Assembly: GCA_963708425.1 (NCBI GenBank)
Contig: OY970206.1
Location: forward strand, 186,001 to 250,000
Origin: JACMNW01 sp963708425
GTDB lineage: Bacteria > Pseudomonadota > Alphaproteobacteria > Rhodobacterales > Rhodobacteraceae
Direction of reading: 5' to 3'
DNA length: 64,000 nucleotides
Shown: piece after piece, positions 42,836 through 51,660 of the stretch
Layout of the letters: each line of letters begins with the position of its first letter
How positions within the stretch are numbered: position 1 is the stretch's first letter
The notes under the pieces: model-generated
What the model saw: only the letters and a program-made list of their open reading frames with translations
What the model was told of the DNA's origin: nothing
The model's database searches: none
Translations under genes and position numbers: made by a program

Positions 42836-44014
42836 ATGTTTGCGCGGTTCTACGAAACGCTGCGCCAGACCGGAGTTCCGGTGTCGATCCGCGAGTATCT
42901 TGCTTTCCTTGATGGCATGGCGGCTGGTCTTGCCACTTATGACGCGAACGCGTTCTACTATCTTGCCCGCACTGCGATGGTTAAAGACGAACGTCACCTC
43001 GATCGGTTCGACCTCGCCTTTGCGGCAAGCTTTCATGGGCTGGAAGGTCTTAGCGCGGAGCAGGTGTTGGACCGGGTTGATCTGCCTGCCGAATGGTTGG
43101 CAAAGCTGGCCGAAAAGCATTTGTCCGCCGAAGATAAAGCAGCAATTGAAGCTTTGGGTGGTTTTGATGCCCTGATGGATAGGCTTCGCCAAAGACTGGC
43201 CGAACAGCCTGGCCGTCATCAGGGTGGCAATAAATGGATTGGCACTGCAGGCACGTCGCCGTTTGGCGCATTCGGCTATAACCCCGAAGGCGTGCGAATT
43301 GGGCAAGATCAAAGCCGCCATCAGCGCGCAGTAAAGGTTTGGGACAAGCGCGAATTTCGCAATTTGGATGAAACCGTCGAACTCGGCACCCGCAACATCA
43401 AAATCGCCCTGCGCCGGTTGCGCAAATGGGCCCGCGACGGGGCTGCGGACGAGTTGGATTTGGACGGGACCATTCGCGCAACAGCCGATCATGGCTATCT
43501 TGATGTCCAAACCCGGCCCGAGCGGCGCAATGCCGTGAAGGTGCTGCTGTTTTTGGATATTGGCGGATCGATGGACGCACATGTCAAAGTACTGGAGGAA
43601 TTATTCAGTGCCGCCCGCGCCGAGTTCAAGCATCTTGTGCCGTTCTATTTTCACAACTGCCTTTACGAAGGCGTGTGGCGCGATAACAGACGGCGTTGGG
43701 ATGCCCAGACCTCTACCGCCGAGGTCATGCGCACCTATGGCTCTGATTACAAATGCATCTTTGTCGGCGATGCCGCGATGAGCCCGTATGAGATTTTGCA
43801 CCCCGGCGGTGCGAATGAACACTGGAATACCGAAAGCGGTCAGGTCTGGCTTCAGCGCGCTTGTGCGCATTGGCCGCACAACTTATGGATTAACCCTACG
43901 CCCGAGGCGCATTGGCCCGCAACACATTCGACACAACTAATCAAGGATATCTTCCGGGCCATGGTTCCCATGACGCTTGAGGGGATCGCGCGTGGAATAA
44001 AGGAACTTCGCTAA
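42836..44014 (+). CDS. VWA-domain protein, CoxE family
   Basis: This 392-residue protein has a CoxE-type N-terminal region with VSIREYLAFLDGM and a VWA domain from about residue 225. The metal motif reads VLLFLDIGGSMDAHV, where the usual DxSxS is DIGGS. This is seen in CoxE proteins. Such proteins work with MoxR ATPases to insert cofactors or assemble enzymes. The MoxR-type gene at 39698 is the likely partner. It starts 5 bp after the small membrane protein and its stop overlaps the next start by one base. Confidence 0.88.
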   Translation: MFARFYETLRQTGVPVSIREYLAFLDGMAAGLATYDANAFYYLARTAMVKDERHLDRFDLAFAASFHGLEGLSAEQVLDRVDLPAEWLAKLAEKHLSAEDKAAIEALGGFDALMDRLRQRLAEQPGRHQGGNKWIGTAGTSPFGAFGYNPEGVRIGQDQSRHQRAVKVWDKREFRNLDETVELGTRNIKIALRRLRKWARDGAADELDLDGTIRATADHGYLDVQTRPERRNAVKVLLFLDIGGSMDAHVKVLEELFSAARAEFKHLVPFYFHNCLYEGVWRDNRRRWDAQTSTAEVMRTYGSDYKCIFVGDAAMSPYEILHPGGANEHWNTESGQVWLQRACAHWPHNLWINPTPEAHWPATHSTQLIKDIFRAMVPMTLEGIARGIKELR

Positions 44015-44358
44015 TGTTGAAGCTTTGGCGCAGCCGCCCGTATCTGACTACAACCTTTGTGTTTGCATGTTTGTTCACGCTGTTTTTCATAGGTCGATTT
44101 GCATTTCAGGCAGTCTATTGGGCGTCGCATCAAGATGTGCCGGTGCGGCCGTGGATGACCGTCGGCTATATTGCACGTTCTTGGGACTTAGACCCTCGCC
44201 GTTTGGACAAGATAGCAAATCTTCCGTTGCCAGCAGTAAAGGGCCACCCCCAGCCCTTGTCTGAAATCGCCAAAGATCGCGGCGTACCCGTGGAAACCGT
44301 CATTGCCGAAGTCGAGCGCGCCATCGCTGTAATGCGCCAACTGCAGTTGCCAAAATGA
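44014..44358 (+). CDS. hypothetical membrane-anchored protein
   Basis: This 114-residue protein has one N-terminal helix (TTTFVFACLFTLFFIGRFAFQAVYW) and a soluble C-terminal part with WMTVGYIARSWDLDPRRLDKIA and LSEIAKDRGVPVETVIAEVE. The latter pattern looks like short helix-turn-helix-type folds but has no named domain. The TAATG junction with the VWA gene and the ATGA overlap with dedA (44355-44358) tie it to both. I do not know its function. Confidence 0.65.
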   Translation: MLKLWRSRPYLTTTFVFACLFTLFFIGRFAFQAVYWASHQDVPVRPWMTVGYIARSWDLDPRRLDKIANLPLPAVKGHPQPLSEIAKDRGVPVETVIAEVERAIAVMRQLQLPK

Positions 44359-44954
44359 CCGATTGGCTACTTGCATTAGTGCCGCAATATGGGCTTTGGC
44401 TGCTGGCTGCCGCGACGTTCAGCTCCTGCCTTGCATTGCCATTTCCGGCATCGATTTTGATGATGACGGCTGGTGGCTTTGTTGCGGCGGGTGATCTGGT
44501 CTTATGGCAAACATTTGGCGCGGCGGCGGCTGGTGGAATTGCGGGCGATCAAGTTGGCTATTGGGCTGGCCGCAAAGTGGGCACGCCACTGCTGGCCCGG
44601 GTTCGCAGTGATCCTGCGCGCGACAAGTTATTGGCAAAAGCCGTCGCGATGATGGACCGACGGGGCGCTATAGCTGTGTTTCTGACGCGCTGGTTGTTTA
44701 GCCCGTTGGGACCTTGGGTAAACTTGACGGCGGGCAGCACCGGTTATCATTGGTCACGCTTTACTATTGCCGGGGTAATCGGCGAGGCGGTTTGGGCCGG
44801 GCTTTACGTTGGGATGGGATACGGTTTTGGCGGTAACCTGGAGGCCGCGAGCGACATGCTGGGATCAATCCTTGGCGTACTTGCTGGCGGTGCGGCCGTC
44901 ATCATCCTTGGTTATTGGCTGCATAGTGCAATCAAGGCGCAAAGCGAAAGTTAG
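44355..44954 (+). CDS. DedA family membrane protein
   Basis: This 199-residue protein has the DedA pattern: ALPFPASILMMTAGGFVAAGDL with the acidic/proline loop, GDQVGYWAGRKVG, and FLTRWLFSPLGPWVNLTAGSTGYHWSRF, read in part, with the conserved arginine. DedA/VTT proteins transport or flip lipid carriers across the inner membrane. Several helices are seen. It overlaps the preceding gene by 4 bp. The M48 peptidase gene begins 38 bp downstream. Confidence 0.88.
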   Translation: MTDWLLALVPQYGLWLLAAATFSSCLALPFPASILMMTAGGFVAAGDLVLWQTFGAAAAGGIAGDQVGYWAGRKVGTPLLARVRSDPARDKLLAKAVAMMDRRGAIAVFLTRWLFSPLGPWVNLTAGSTGYHWSRFTIAGVIGEAVWAGLYVGMGYGFGGNLEAASDMLGSILGVLAGGAAVIILGYWLHSAIKAQSES

Positions 44955-44992
44955 CTAGTTGTAGTTACGCAGTCTTGCGCCATATTACAGCG

Positions 44993-45685
44993 ATGTGGAA
45001 ATTCGCCCCCGTTCTGTTAGCCGTCGCCTATGCCTTGATCATCTACTGGTTTTCCGTTTGGCGGACGACCAAGATGCTTGATGCGCAAAGCAAGCCACTA
45101 TCAGATCCCGATTTGCTTGCCATGACCGCCCATATGGCGCAGGCGCTGGATTTGCCTGCGATCAAGGTGCATGTGTTTGATGTAGAACCGGTAAATGGTT
45201 TGGCCGCGCCTGATGGCCGGATTTTCCTGACGCGCGGGTTCTTGCAGAAGTATCGCGCGGGTGAGGTGACAGCCGCCGAAATGGCCTCAGTTATAGCGCA
45301 TGAATTGGGGCATGTGGCGCTTGGGCATTCACGGCGCAGAATGATTGATTTTACCGGCAAGAATGCAGTGTTCGTCATGCTGTCGGCGGTGTTGAACCGC
45401 TTCTTGCCAATTGTCGGCGTCTGGATAGCCAATATCATCGCAGCGGCACTTGCGGCCCGCCTGTCGCGGCGTGACGAACACGAGGCTGATGCTTATGCTT
45501 CGGCACTACTGGTCAAGGCCGGCATTGGCACAGCGCCGCAAAAATCGTTGTTTCGGAAACTTGATGCGCTGACCGGCGCTGCGGGGGCTGGCACCCCGGC
45601 TTGGCTGATGAGCCATCCCAAAATTGCCGAACGGATCGCCGCGATTGAAGAACGCGAGGCGCGGTGGGCGGTTCAGCCATCGTGA
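44993..45685 (+). CDS. M48 family zinc metallopeptidase
   Basis: This 230-residue protein has an N-terminal helix (WKFAPVLLAVAYALIIYWF), HELGH at 103-107, and a later DEHEADAYASALL with the third zinc ligand. It is a short M48 member like HtpX or OMA1 relatives, which degrade misfolded membrane proteins. The start ATG at 44993 begins the helix. The TTG at 44975 is weak. Its stop overlaps the convergent PIN gene by 13 bp. Confidence 0.86.
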   Translation: MWKFAPVLLAVAYALIIYWFSVWRTTKMLDAQSKPLSDPDLLAMTAHMAQALDLPAIKVHVFDVEPVNGLAAPDGRIFLTRGFLQKYRAGEVTAAEMASVIAHELGHVALGHSRRRMIDFTGKNAVFVMLSAVLNRFLPIVGVWIANIIAAALAARLSRRDEHEADAYASALLVKAGIGTAPQKSLFRKLDALTGAAGAGTPAWLMSHPKIAERIAAIEEREARWAVQPS

Positions 45686-46218
45686 AGCGCCTTGGCTAGC
45701 CTTGGCAGACCCGCCCGCTTTAGGAACGCGCGCATCGGTTGCGGTTGCCCTGACAGACGCTGTGCCGTTGCGTGCACCTTAAGGATAACAGCACCAACAG
45801 CGTCTGGATGGTGTGACCACATTTCCCACAAGAAGCCGTCAGGATCGCGCCGCGTCACACCTTCGGCAGCAAGCACATGACGCGGAAAATCACGGGCGTT
45901 GAAGGTGATTATCGCATCCGCACTGCCGGCAATTGCAGCGGCCAGTACGTGGATATCGTTGTCATCCGGCAGGTGTAGCCGCACCTCTAGCCCTGGCTGT
46001 GGTGCGATGCAGGCTTTGGGATATGTCGCCTTAAGCAACATCACCTCACCCCGCGCCTGCACTTCGGCATCGGGGCCGATTTTACGAGTGGCGCGCGCCC
46101 ATTCTTCCAGGATGCGGTCAGACCATTGCGGGGTAAATAGCCCCGTGTGTGCTACGCCGATCAGAATTTCGCGCAGCACGGTGGGGTAAAGCACACAGGC
46201 ATCTAGAAGAGCCTTCAC
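45673..46218 (-). CDS. PIN-domain protein (RSP_2648-like)
   Basis: This 181-residue protein has the PIN-fold acidic residues: Asp near the N-terminus in KALLDACVLYP, Glu in RILEEWARA, and Asp in DDNDIHVLAAAIAGSADAIITF, read in part, which form the metal-binding site of PIN nucleases. It is longer than typical VapC toxins (about 130 residues) and no antitoxin gene is adjacent. I recall a Rhodobacter group called RSP_2648-family PIN proteins, which fits. Its start overlaps the methyltransferase stop by 4 bp (46215-46218), so it may work in RNA metabolism or quality control rather than as a toxin. Confidence 0.78.
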   Translation of the reverse strand: MKALLDACVLYPTVLREILIGVAHTGLFTPQWSDRILEEWARATRKIGPDAEVQARGEVMLLKATYPKACIAPQPGLEVRLHLPDDNDIHVLAAAIAGSADAIITFNARDFPRHVLAAEGVTRRDPDGFLWEMWSHHPDAVGAVILKVHATAQRLSGQPQPMRAFLKRAGLPRLAKALHDG

Positions 46219-47459
46219 CCGTCAAGCCGGAAGAACAGCGCCTTGAGGTAGGCAGACTCAGCCAGTTGCGGCAGCATCGGGTGATCTGGGCCGGCAAAAC
46301 CAGTGTGAAGCAGCTGCGCCCGCCGCCCGCCCCGACCGATGCCCCGTCCGCAGGCATTGCGGAACGCGGCAAGATCGGCTGCGTGTGAACACGAACACAA
46401 GACCAAGTAGCCGCCGGGAGCCACCAACGGTGCCGCCAGCCGCGCAAGCCGTTCATACGCGCGCAACCCTGCCTCAAGCGATTGTTTGGCCGGTGCAAAG
46501 GCCGGAGGATCGCAGATTACCAGATCAAACTCACCGGGATTTGCACCCAAATCTTCCAGTACGGCAAAAGCATCGCCTTGCCGCGTTTCGAATTGGGTCG
46601 CAAAGCCTGACGCCGCCGCCCCCTGCGCTGCCAAAGCCAAAGCCGGTGCTGATGCATCGACGGCCAAAGCGTGACTCGCCCCGCCCGCCAAAGCCGCTAG
46701 CGCAAAGCCACCAACATGCGAGAACATGTCCAAAACGCGTGCATCTTTCGCTAACTGACGGACAAACGCATGGTTTGGCCGCTGATCAAAGAACAACCCG
46801 GTTTTCTGGCCACCCAGAAGATCCGCCATGTAAACCGCACCGTTCATCGGCACTGCAATCGGCCCGGCAACCTTGCCGCGCAGTATCGTCGTTTCTTCCG
46901 CCATGCCTTCCAGCCCACGTGAGCGGCCAGTACCGTTCTTGACCACCGAGGAAACACCAGTAACCTGGACCAGCGCTTCGGTCAGCATTTCGAGGTGTGC
47001 TTCAGCCCACTGCGCATTGGGTTGAATGACCGCTGTATCGCCGAAACGGTCGATCACCACGCCGGGCAGCCCGTCTGCCTCGGCGTGAACCATCCGGTAG
47101 TGGGGCGTATCATATAGGCGGGCACGCAGCGCATGCGCGCGGGTTAGCCGCGCCACGAACCAGTCTAGCGTGATTTCGGCCTCTGGGTCGCGGTCCAGCA
47201 TTCTCGCGATGATTTTTGAATTGGAATTGACGGTAACCAGACCAAGTGCGCGCCGATCCGCGTCTTCCAACACCGCCAGCGCACCAGGTGCAAGACCTTG
47301 AGTACGTCGATCAGTTACAAGCTCATCCGCATAAACCCAAGGAAAACCGTGCCTTATGGCGCGGGCCTCGGCCTTTGGTTTAAGCCGCACAACCGGGCGA
47401 CCCCGATAATTTGGCGGTGTATCATCTGCGGCGGGGTCGGTTTGAATGGGGGATATCAT
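46215..47459 (-). CDS. RlmI-type 23S rRNA methyltransferase
   Basis: This 414-residue protein has an N-terminal PUA-like region (about 22-95) and a class I methyltransferase domain with the SAM motif VLDMFSHVGGFALAALAGGA, split for length, and the catalytic motif ICDPPAFAPAKQSLEAGLRAYERL, read in part. RlmI methylates a cytosine in 23S rRNA. The family also has other members, so the exact target is inferred. The C-terminal LVLCSCSHAADLAAFR contains the active cysteine. It overlaps the PIN gene by 4 bp, and the lipoprotein gene on the same strand ends 10 bp upstream of its start. Confidence 0.87.
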   Translation of the reverse strand: MISPIQTDPAADDTPPNYRGRPVVRLKPKAEARAIRHGFPWVYADELVTDRRTQGLAPGALAVLEDADRRALGLVTVNSNSKIIARMLDRDPEAEITLDWFVARLTRAHALRARLYDTPHYRMVHAEADGLPGVVIDRFGDTAVIQPNAQWAEAHLEMLTEALVQVTGVSSVVKNGTGRSRGLEGMAEETTILRGKVAGPIAVPMNGAVYMADLLGGQKTGLFFDQRPNHAFVRQLAKDARVLDMFSHVGGFALAALAGGASHALAVDASAPALALAAQGAAASGFATQFETRQGDAFAVLEDLGANPGEFDLVICDPPAFAPAKQSLEAGLRAYERLARLAAPLVAPGGYLVLCSCSHAADLAAFRNACGRGIGRGGRRAQLLHTGFAGPDHPMLPQLAESAYLKALFFRLDG

Positions 47460-47468
47460 GCCCCCCCT

Positions 47469-48146
47469 TTACTGGGTTCCGCGCCCTAGGGAAAGACCCG
47501 CAAAAAGTCCGCGTTTCGATGGCCCGACTGCTGCGGGCTGCGCCATCAGCGCTCGCCTTATCGCCTCAGCGAAACCTTCAACAATCACCACCCTTTGGGT
47601 GCGCCCCGCCGCATCTTCAGCAATGGCCTTGTCATTGCCAGAGGCGCGAATTGGCACCTCAATTCGGCGCGGTCCTTCCAGAATAGCGCCGGTTCCAACC
47701 TGACGCACAGTCAGCACGAACACCACATCATGCACACCACCCACCGAAAAACGCGCCTTCTCGGTTAACGCATGGAACCGCTCTAGTTGCACAGCCAACA
47801 CGGCCTTTGGGCCCGTCTTCATGCCAATGATTCCTGCGGCGAGCCCCTCTTCCACTACAGCTTTTACCTGTGCCAGCCGATCCCCCTGCGGCTCGCCCCG
47901 CCAGACCACATCGGCATCTGGATAGAACAAATTCGCCTCGGATACTCTAAGCGTGCTTGGCACGGTAACTTCGACGGCGGTCACATTGTATCGTGCGGCT
48001 ACAACCGAAGACTGCGGAATAGCCTCGCGCCCGTCCAGCTTGATGATTGTTGTCGAAAGCCCATCGGCGCTTCCAGTTTGCAGACCACCGCAGCCTGCAA
48101 GCCCAACGATCAAGGTCAGGACCATCCATATCGGCTTAATCGTCAC
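47469..48146 (-). CDS. lipoprotein of unknown function, GTG start
   Basis: This 225-residue protein has a lipobox LVGLAGC after a short signal (VTIKPIWMVLTLIVGLAGC). I choose a GTG start at 48146, because GGAGGAT lies 7 bp upstream on the minus strand. The next ATG (48125) has no usable Shine-Dalgarno. The longer reading from 48200 is not needed. It may belong to the family I recall as DUF6778, but I am unsure. A pattern of alternating strands (VVAARYNVTAVEVTVPSTLRV, ARFSVGGVHDVVFVLTVRQV) suggests a beta-rich periplasmic protein. It ends 10 bp before the methyltransferase start, so the two may be co-transcribed. Confidence 0.7.
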   Translation of the reverse strand: MTIKPIWMVLTLIVGLAGCGGLQTGSADGLSTTIIKLDGREAIPQSSVVAARYNVTAVEVTVPSTLRVSEANLFYPDADVVWRGEPQGDRLAQVKAVVEEGLAAGIIGMKTGPKAVLAVQLERFHALTEKARFSVGGVHDVVFVLTVRQVGTGAILEGPRRIEVPIRASGNDKAIAEDAAGRTQRVVIVEGFAEAIRRALMAQPAAVGPSKRGLFAGLSLGRGTQ

Positions 48147-48368
48147 GCAAGTATCCTCCAAGGTGCTAGGCTGGGTGTTAGCCCGCTTGTTTCGCCACAA
48201 TGTGGCTGAAATAGGAAGAAAGTTCTATGAATTTGCTGCTTTAATGGCGAGATGGAAACAATTGAGCCGTGAGAGCATTGGATCGGCGCAAAGTTTGGTT
48301 TTGGCTGCCTGCCGTAAACGATCCAAAACTGTTGGATGCAATTCTTACCCGATCTGGTGGCACCGCGG

Positions 48369-48384
48369 TTGTTAGCGCTAACAA
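48369..48384. promoter_or_regulatory. palindromic operator upstream of edd
   Basis: TTGTTAGC/GCTAACAA is a perfect 16-bp palindrome, about 42 bp before the edd start. The central CG and flanking TTAGC are typical of LacI-family operators (compare the GntR site ATGTTACCGGTAACAT). AGGAAG serves as Shine-Dalgarno for edd. No LacI-family gene is in the window, so the regulator is elsewhere. Confidence 0.65.
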
Positions 48385-48425
48385 AATCTGCTAAACATCT
48401 AGGAAATCACTTTTAGGAAGCAGTC

Positions 48426-50231
48426 ATGGCCTTAGATTCGGCAATTGCCCGCGTTACTGATCGTATCCGCGAACGCTCGCAACCAAGCCGCGATCCGTAT
48501 CTCGCACGGACGGCACAAGCGGTCGCCAATGGCCCAGCACGTAGTCATCTAAGCTGCGGCAATCAGGCCCATGCCTATGCCGCGATGGGGCCTGACAAAG
48601 ATGCCATGGTCGCGACGCGAAAGCCAAATATCGGCATCGTCACCGCCTACAATGACATGCTGTCGGCGCACCAACCGTTTGAAGCCTACCCCGACAAAAT
48701 CCGTGAGGCAGCACGGCGTGCGGGTGCTACGGCGCAGGTTGCGGGCGGCGTGCCCGCCATGTGCGACGGTGTTACCCAGGGTCAGCCAGGGATGGAAATA
48801 TCGCTTTTCTCACGTGATGTCATCGCTTTGGCGGCTGGCGTGGCGCTTAGCCACAACACCTTTGATGCAGCACTCTATCTGGGTGTCTGCGACAAAATCG
48901 TGCCGGGGCTGATCATGGCAGCGGCAACCTTTGGGCACATCCCTTCAATCTTCGTGCCAGCAGGGCCGATGCCATCTGGCCTGCCGAATGACGAAAAGTC
49001 ACGCGTGCGCAATGCCTTTGCCAATGGCGAGGTCGGGCGCGACGCGTTGATGGCTGCCGAAATGGCGTCATACCACGGCCCCGGCACCTGCACCTTTTAT
49101 GGCACCGCAAACACCAACCAGATGCTGATGGAATTCATGGGCCTGCACCTGCCTGGGACAAGTTTCGTCAACCCCGGCACACCACTGCGCGAAGCCTTGA
49201 CCATCGCCGCAGTCGAGCAAGCGGCCGCAATCACCGCCCTTGGCAATGAGTTTCGCCCGGTTGGCGAGATATTAGATGAACGGGCTTTTGTGAACGGTAT
49301 TGTCGGTCTGATGGCAACCGGCGGGTCCACCAATCTAGTACTGCACTTGCCAGCAATGGCGCGGGCGGCCGGCATTATCCTTGACCTACAAGATTTTGCG
49401 GATATCTCGGAAGTGGTGCCGTTGATGGCCAAGGTTTATCCAAATGGCTTGGCTGATGTGAACCACTTTCATGCCGCAGGCGGGCTTGGCTACATGATTG
49501 GCGAATTGCTGGATGCCGGTCTTTTGCACGCGGATGCCAAAACCATTTTGGGTGACGGCCTCCATCTCTACCGTCAAGAGCCGAAACTGCAGGATGGCAA
49601 ACTGGCGTGGGAAGCGGGCACAGCAACCACGCTGAACGACAAGATTTTGCGCCCAGCGACCAACCCTTTTGCGAAAACTGGCGGTATGAAGCAGCTCAAT
49701 GGCAATCTTGGAACAGGGGTTATCAAGGTGTCGGCGGTGGCCCCTGAACGCCATGTGATCGAGGCTCCGGTTCGTATTTTCCACAGCCAAGAGGGTGTTA
49801 AACAGGCGTTTAAGGCAGGTGAGTTTACCTCTGACACCATCGTCGTGGTCCGCTTTCAAGGCCCGCGCGCCAACGGAATGCCTGAATTGCATTCGCTGAC
49901 GCCCACGCTGTCAGTGCTGCAAGATCGCGGGCTAAAGGTGGCGCTTGTCACTGATGGCAGAATGTCGGGTGCAAGTGGTAAAGTGCCCGCCGCCATTCAC
50001 GTCTCGCCAGAGGCGGCCTGCGGTGGCCCGCTTGCCCGGCTGCGTGACGGTGATGTAGTTCGCCTTGACGCCACCAACGGCACGCTTTCGGTGCTTGCCG
50101 CTGATTTCGAAAAACGCACGCCGGTGGTCGCCGACCTGTCGGCCAATGAATTCGGTATCGGGCGCGAGTTATTCGCCGCCTTCCGCCGAAATGTCGGCTC
50201 TTCGACCGAGGGGGCGACGGCAATTTACTGA
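48426..50231 (+). CDS. edd: phosphogluconate dehydratase
   Basis: This 601-residue enzyme of the Entner-Doudoroff pathway converts 6-phosphogluconate to 2-keto-3-deoxy-6-phosphogluconate. It has the IlvD/Edd family signatures MCDGVTQGQPGMEISL near residue 120 and LVTDGRMSGASGKVPAAIHVSPEA near residue 510, read in two parts. Three conserved cysteines that hold a 4Fe-4S cluster are in ARSHLSCGNQ/PAMCDG/GVCDKI positions. The length is standard for Edd. The 16-bp palindrome lies upstream. The eda gene follows after 273 bp, so it may have a separate start of transcription. Confidence 0.95.
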   Translation: MALDSAIARVTDRIRERSQPSRDPYLARTAQAVANGPARSHLSCGNQAHAYAAMGPDKDAMVATRKPNIGIVTAYNDMLSAHQPFEAYPDKIREAARRAGATAQVAGGVPAMCDGVTQGQPGMEISLFSRDVIALAAGVALSHNTFDAALYLGVCDKIVPGLIMAAATFGHIPSIFVPAGPMPSGLPNDEKSRVRNAFANGEVGRDALMAAEMASYHGPGTCTFYGTANTNQMLMEFMGLHLPGTSFVNPGTPLREALTIAAVEQAAAITALGNEFRPVGEILDERAFVNGIVGLMATGGSTNLVLHLPAMARAAGIILDLQDFADISEVVPLMAKVYPNGLADVNHFHAAGGLGYMIGELLDAGLLHADAKTILGDGLHLYRQEPKLQDGKLAWEAGTATTLNDKILRPATNPFAKTGGMKQLNGNLGTGVIKVSAVAPERHVIEAPVRIFHSQEGVKQAFKAGEFTSDTIVVVRFQGPRANGMPELHSLTPTLSVLQDRGLKVALVTDGRMSGASGKVPAAIHVSPEAACGGPLARLRDGDVVRLDATNGTLSVLAADFEKRTPVVADLSANEFGIGRELFAAFRRNVGSSTEGATAIY

Positions 50232-50504
50232 TTTTGCCTGCAAAAGCACAAGAACACCACTTTTCTTGCTTTTGGTGGGCAAATCTTAACCATAACGAAA
50301 GGTTTACGCGAGTAAGTGAAATGGCGGTACAGGCGATAGCGTCGATGACCGCCCAAAGTGAAAGTGCCCTGCCTTGCCAGCCCCCCTGCTGATCAAGGCG
50401 GGGTGCCATTACTCACTTTACCCCTTCTCGCTTGAAATTTCATGCTGGTCCAAATATTCCCGCCAGAGGCTTCTGTAGCACACTGCCCACAAAAGGATTC
50501 CGAC
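50232..50504 (+). other. edd-eda intergenic region
   Basis: This 273-bp gap holds a weak stem-loop near 50249-50273 (CAAGAA/TTCTTG then CTTTT), a possible weak terminator for edd. There is no second copy of the edd palindrome. The Shine-Dalgarno AAAGGAT for eda lies at its right end. I see no gene in it. Confidence 0.4.
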
Positions 50505-51146
50505 ATGACCCCCGCCGAACAAAGCCTTCGCGCCGCCGAAATTTGCCGCTTGGCCCCAGTGGTGCCTGTGCTCGTTATCGATGACCTGGCGCATGCACGC
50601 AAATTGGCCGAAGCGCTCGTTGCGGGTGGCCTGCCGGCGTTGGAGGTGACGCTACGCACGCCGGTGGCACTGGACGCGATCCGCGCGATGGCAGAAGTGC
50701 CGGGCGGCGTGGTTGGCGCTGGCACGTTGCTGACGCCTGCCGATGTGAAGGCGGCAAAGGCGGCTGGTGCAATGTTTGGCGTATCACCCGGTGCCACCGA
50801 CCGTTTGCTTGATGCCTGTGCGGAATATGATCTGCCGCTGTTGCCTGGGGCCGCCACGGCAACCGAAGTGATGCTGCTGCTGGAAAAGGGCTACACCGTG
50901 CAAAAGTTCTTCCCTGCCGAACAATCTGGCGGGGCCGCGTACCTTAAGTCAATCGGTTCGCCCATTCCGCAAGTTCACTTCTGCCCCACCGGTGGCATCA
51001 GCTTGAAGAACGCGCGCGACTACCTCGGCCTTTCGAACATCCTGTGCGTCGGCGGCAGTTGGGTTGCCCCGAAAGACGCCATGCAGCGCGGCGACTGGGC
51101 CGCCATCACCGCCCTCGCCGCAGAAGCGCGCGCTCTCCGATCTTGA
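50505..51146 (+). CDS. eda: KDPG aldolase
   Basis: This 213-residue protein is the bifunctional 4-hydroxy-2-oxoglutarate / KDPG aldolase. Glu47 in PALEVTLRT and the Schiff-base Lys134 in TVQKFFPAE mark the class I aldolase site. GAGTLLTP, LPGAATATEVM and the phosphate loop FCPTGGISLKN are also present. It completes the Entner-Doudoroff route started by edd, giving pyruvate and glyceraldehyde 3-phosphate. The start at 50505 follows AAAGGAT. The VOC protein gene begins 52 bp later. Confidence 0.95.
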   Translation: MTPAEQSLRAAEICRLAPVVPVLVIDDLAHARKLAEALVAGGLPALEVTLRTPVALDAIRAMAEVPGGVVGAGTLLTPADVKAAKAAGAMFGVSPGATDRLLDACAEYDLPLLPGAATATEVMLLLEKGYTVQKFFPAEQSGGAAYLKSIGSPIPQVHFCPTGGISLKNARDYLGLSNILCVGGSWVAPKDAMQRGDWAAITALAAEARALRS

Positions 51147-51198
51147 CCGGCAGGGTGGTCGGACACAAACTGCGCCCAGCCAATTTCGAGGTAACGCC

Positions 51199-51660
51199 AT
51201 GACTGCACCCTCAGTCTCTACCTGCCTTTGGTTTGACAGTGTTGCCGAAGATGCCGCCCGTCTTTATTGCAGCTTGGTCGACGATGCGCGCGTTACCAAC
51301 GTGTTTCGCGAACAGGGCAGCAGCAGCGGTCGCGCCTTTCTTGTCGAGTTTGAATTGGCCGGGCAACGCCTCGTCGCGATGAACGGCGGTCCGCATTATA
51401 CCCTAACACCCGCCGCTTCGATCATCTTGCACCTTGATACCCAAGCCGAGGTTGACCGCATTTGGTCTGCATTATTGGCCGACGGTGGCACCGAAAGCCG
51501 CTGTGGTTGGCTCACAGACCGGTTCGGCCTATCCTGGCAAATTATCCCGCGCGCCCTGCCCCGGCTGCTGCAATCCGATCCGACCGGACGGGTAATGCAA
51601 GCGATGATGGCAATGGTCAAAATCGACATCGCCACATTGGAGGCAGCTGCGAAGGGCTAA
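51199..51660 (+). CDS. VOC superfamily protein (PhnB-like)
   Basis: This 153-residue protein has the PhnB/3-demethylubiquinone methyltransferase-like VOC pattern: STCLWFDSVAEDAARLY, FELAGQRLVAMNGGPHY and the final SDPTGRVMQAMMAMVKIDIATLEAA, read in part. A Trp-Gly-Leu-Ser segment (DRFGLSWQI) is typical. Catalytic activity is not established for this group. CGAGG precedes the start. Its stop overlaps by 4 bp with the convergent gene after glnE. Confidence 0.83.
   Translation: MTAPSVSTCLWFDSVAEDAARLYCSLVDDARVTNVFREQGSSSGRAFLVEFELAGQRLVAMNGGPHYTLTPAASIILHLDTQAEVDRIWSALLADGGTESRCGWLTDRFGLSWQIIPRALPRLLQSDPTGRVMQAMMAMVKIDIATLEAAAKG

Noticed and set aside
45673..46218. Calling the PIN protein a VapC toxin
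   Set aside because: No antitoxin gene is adjacent and the protein is longer than VapC. Its partner by position is an rRNA methyltransferase gene.
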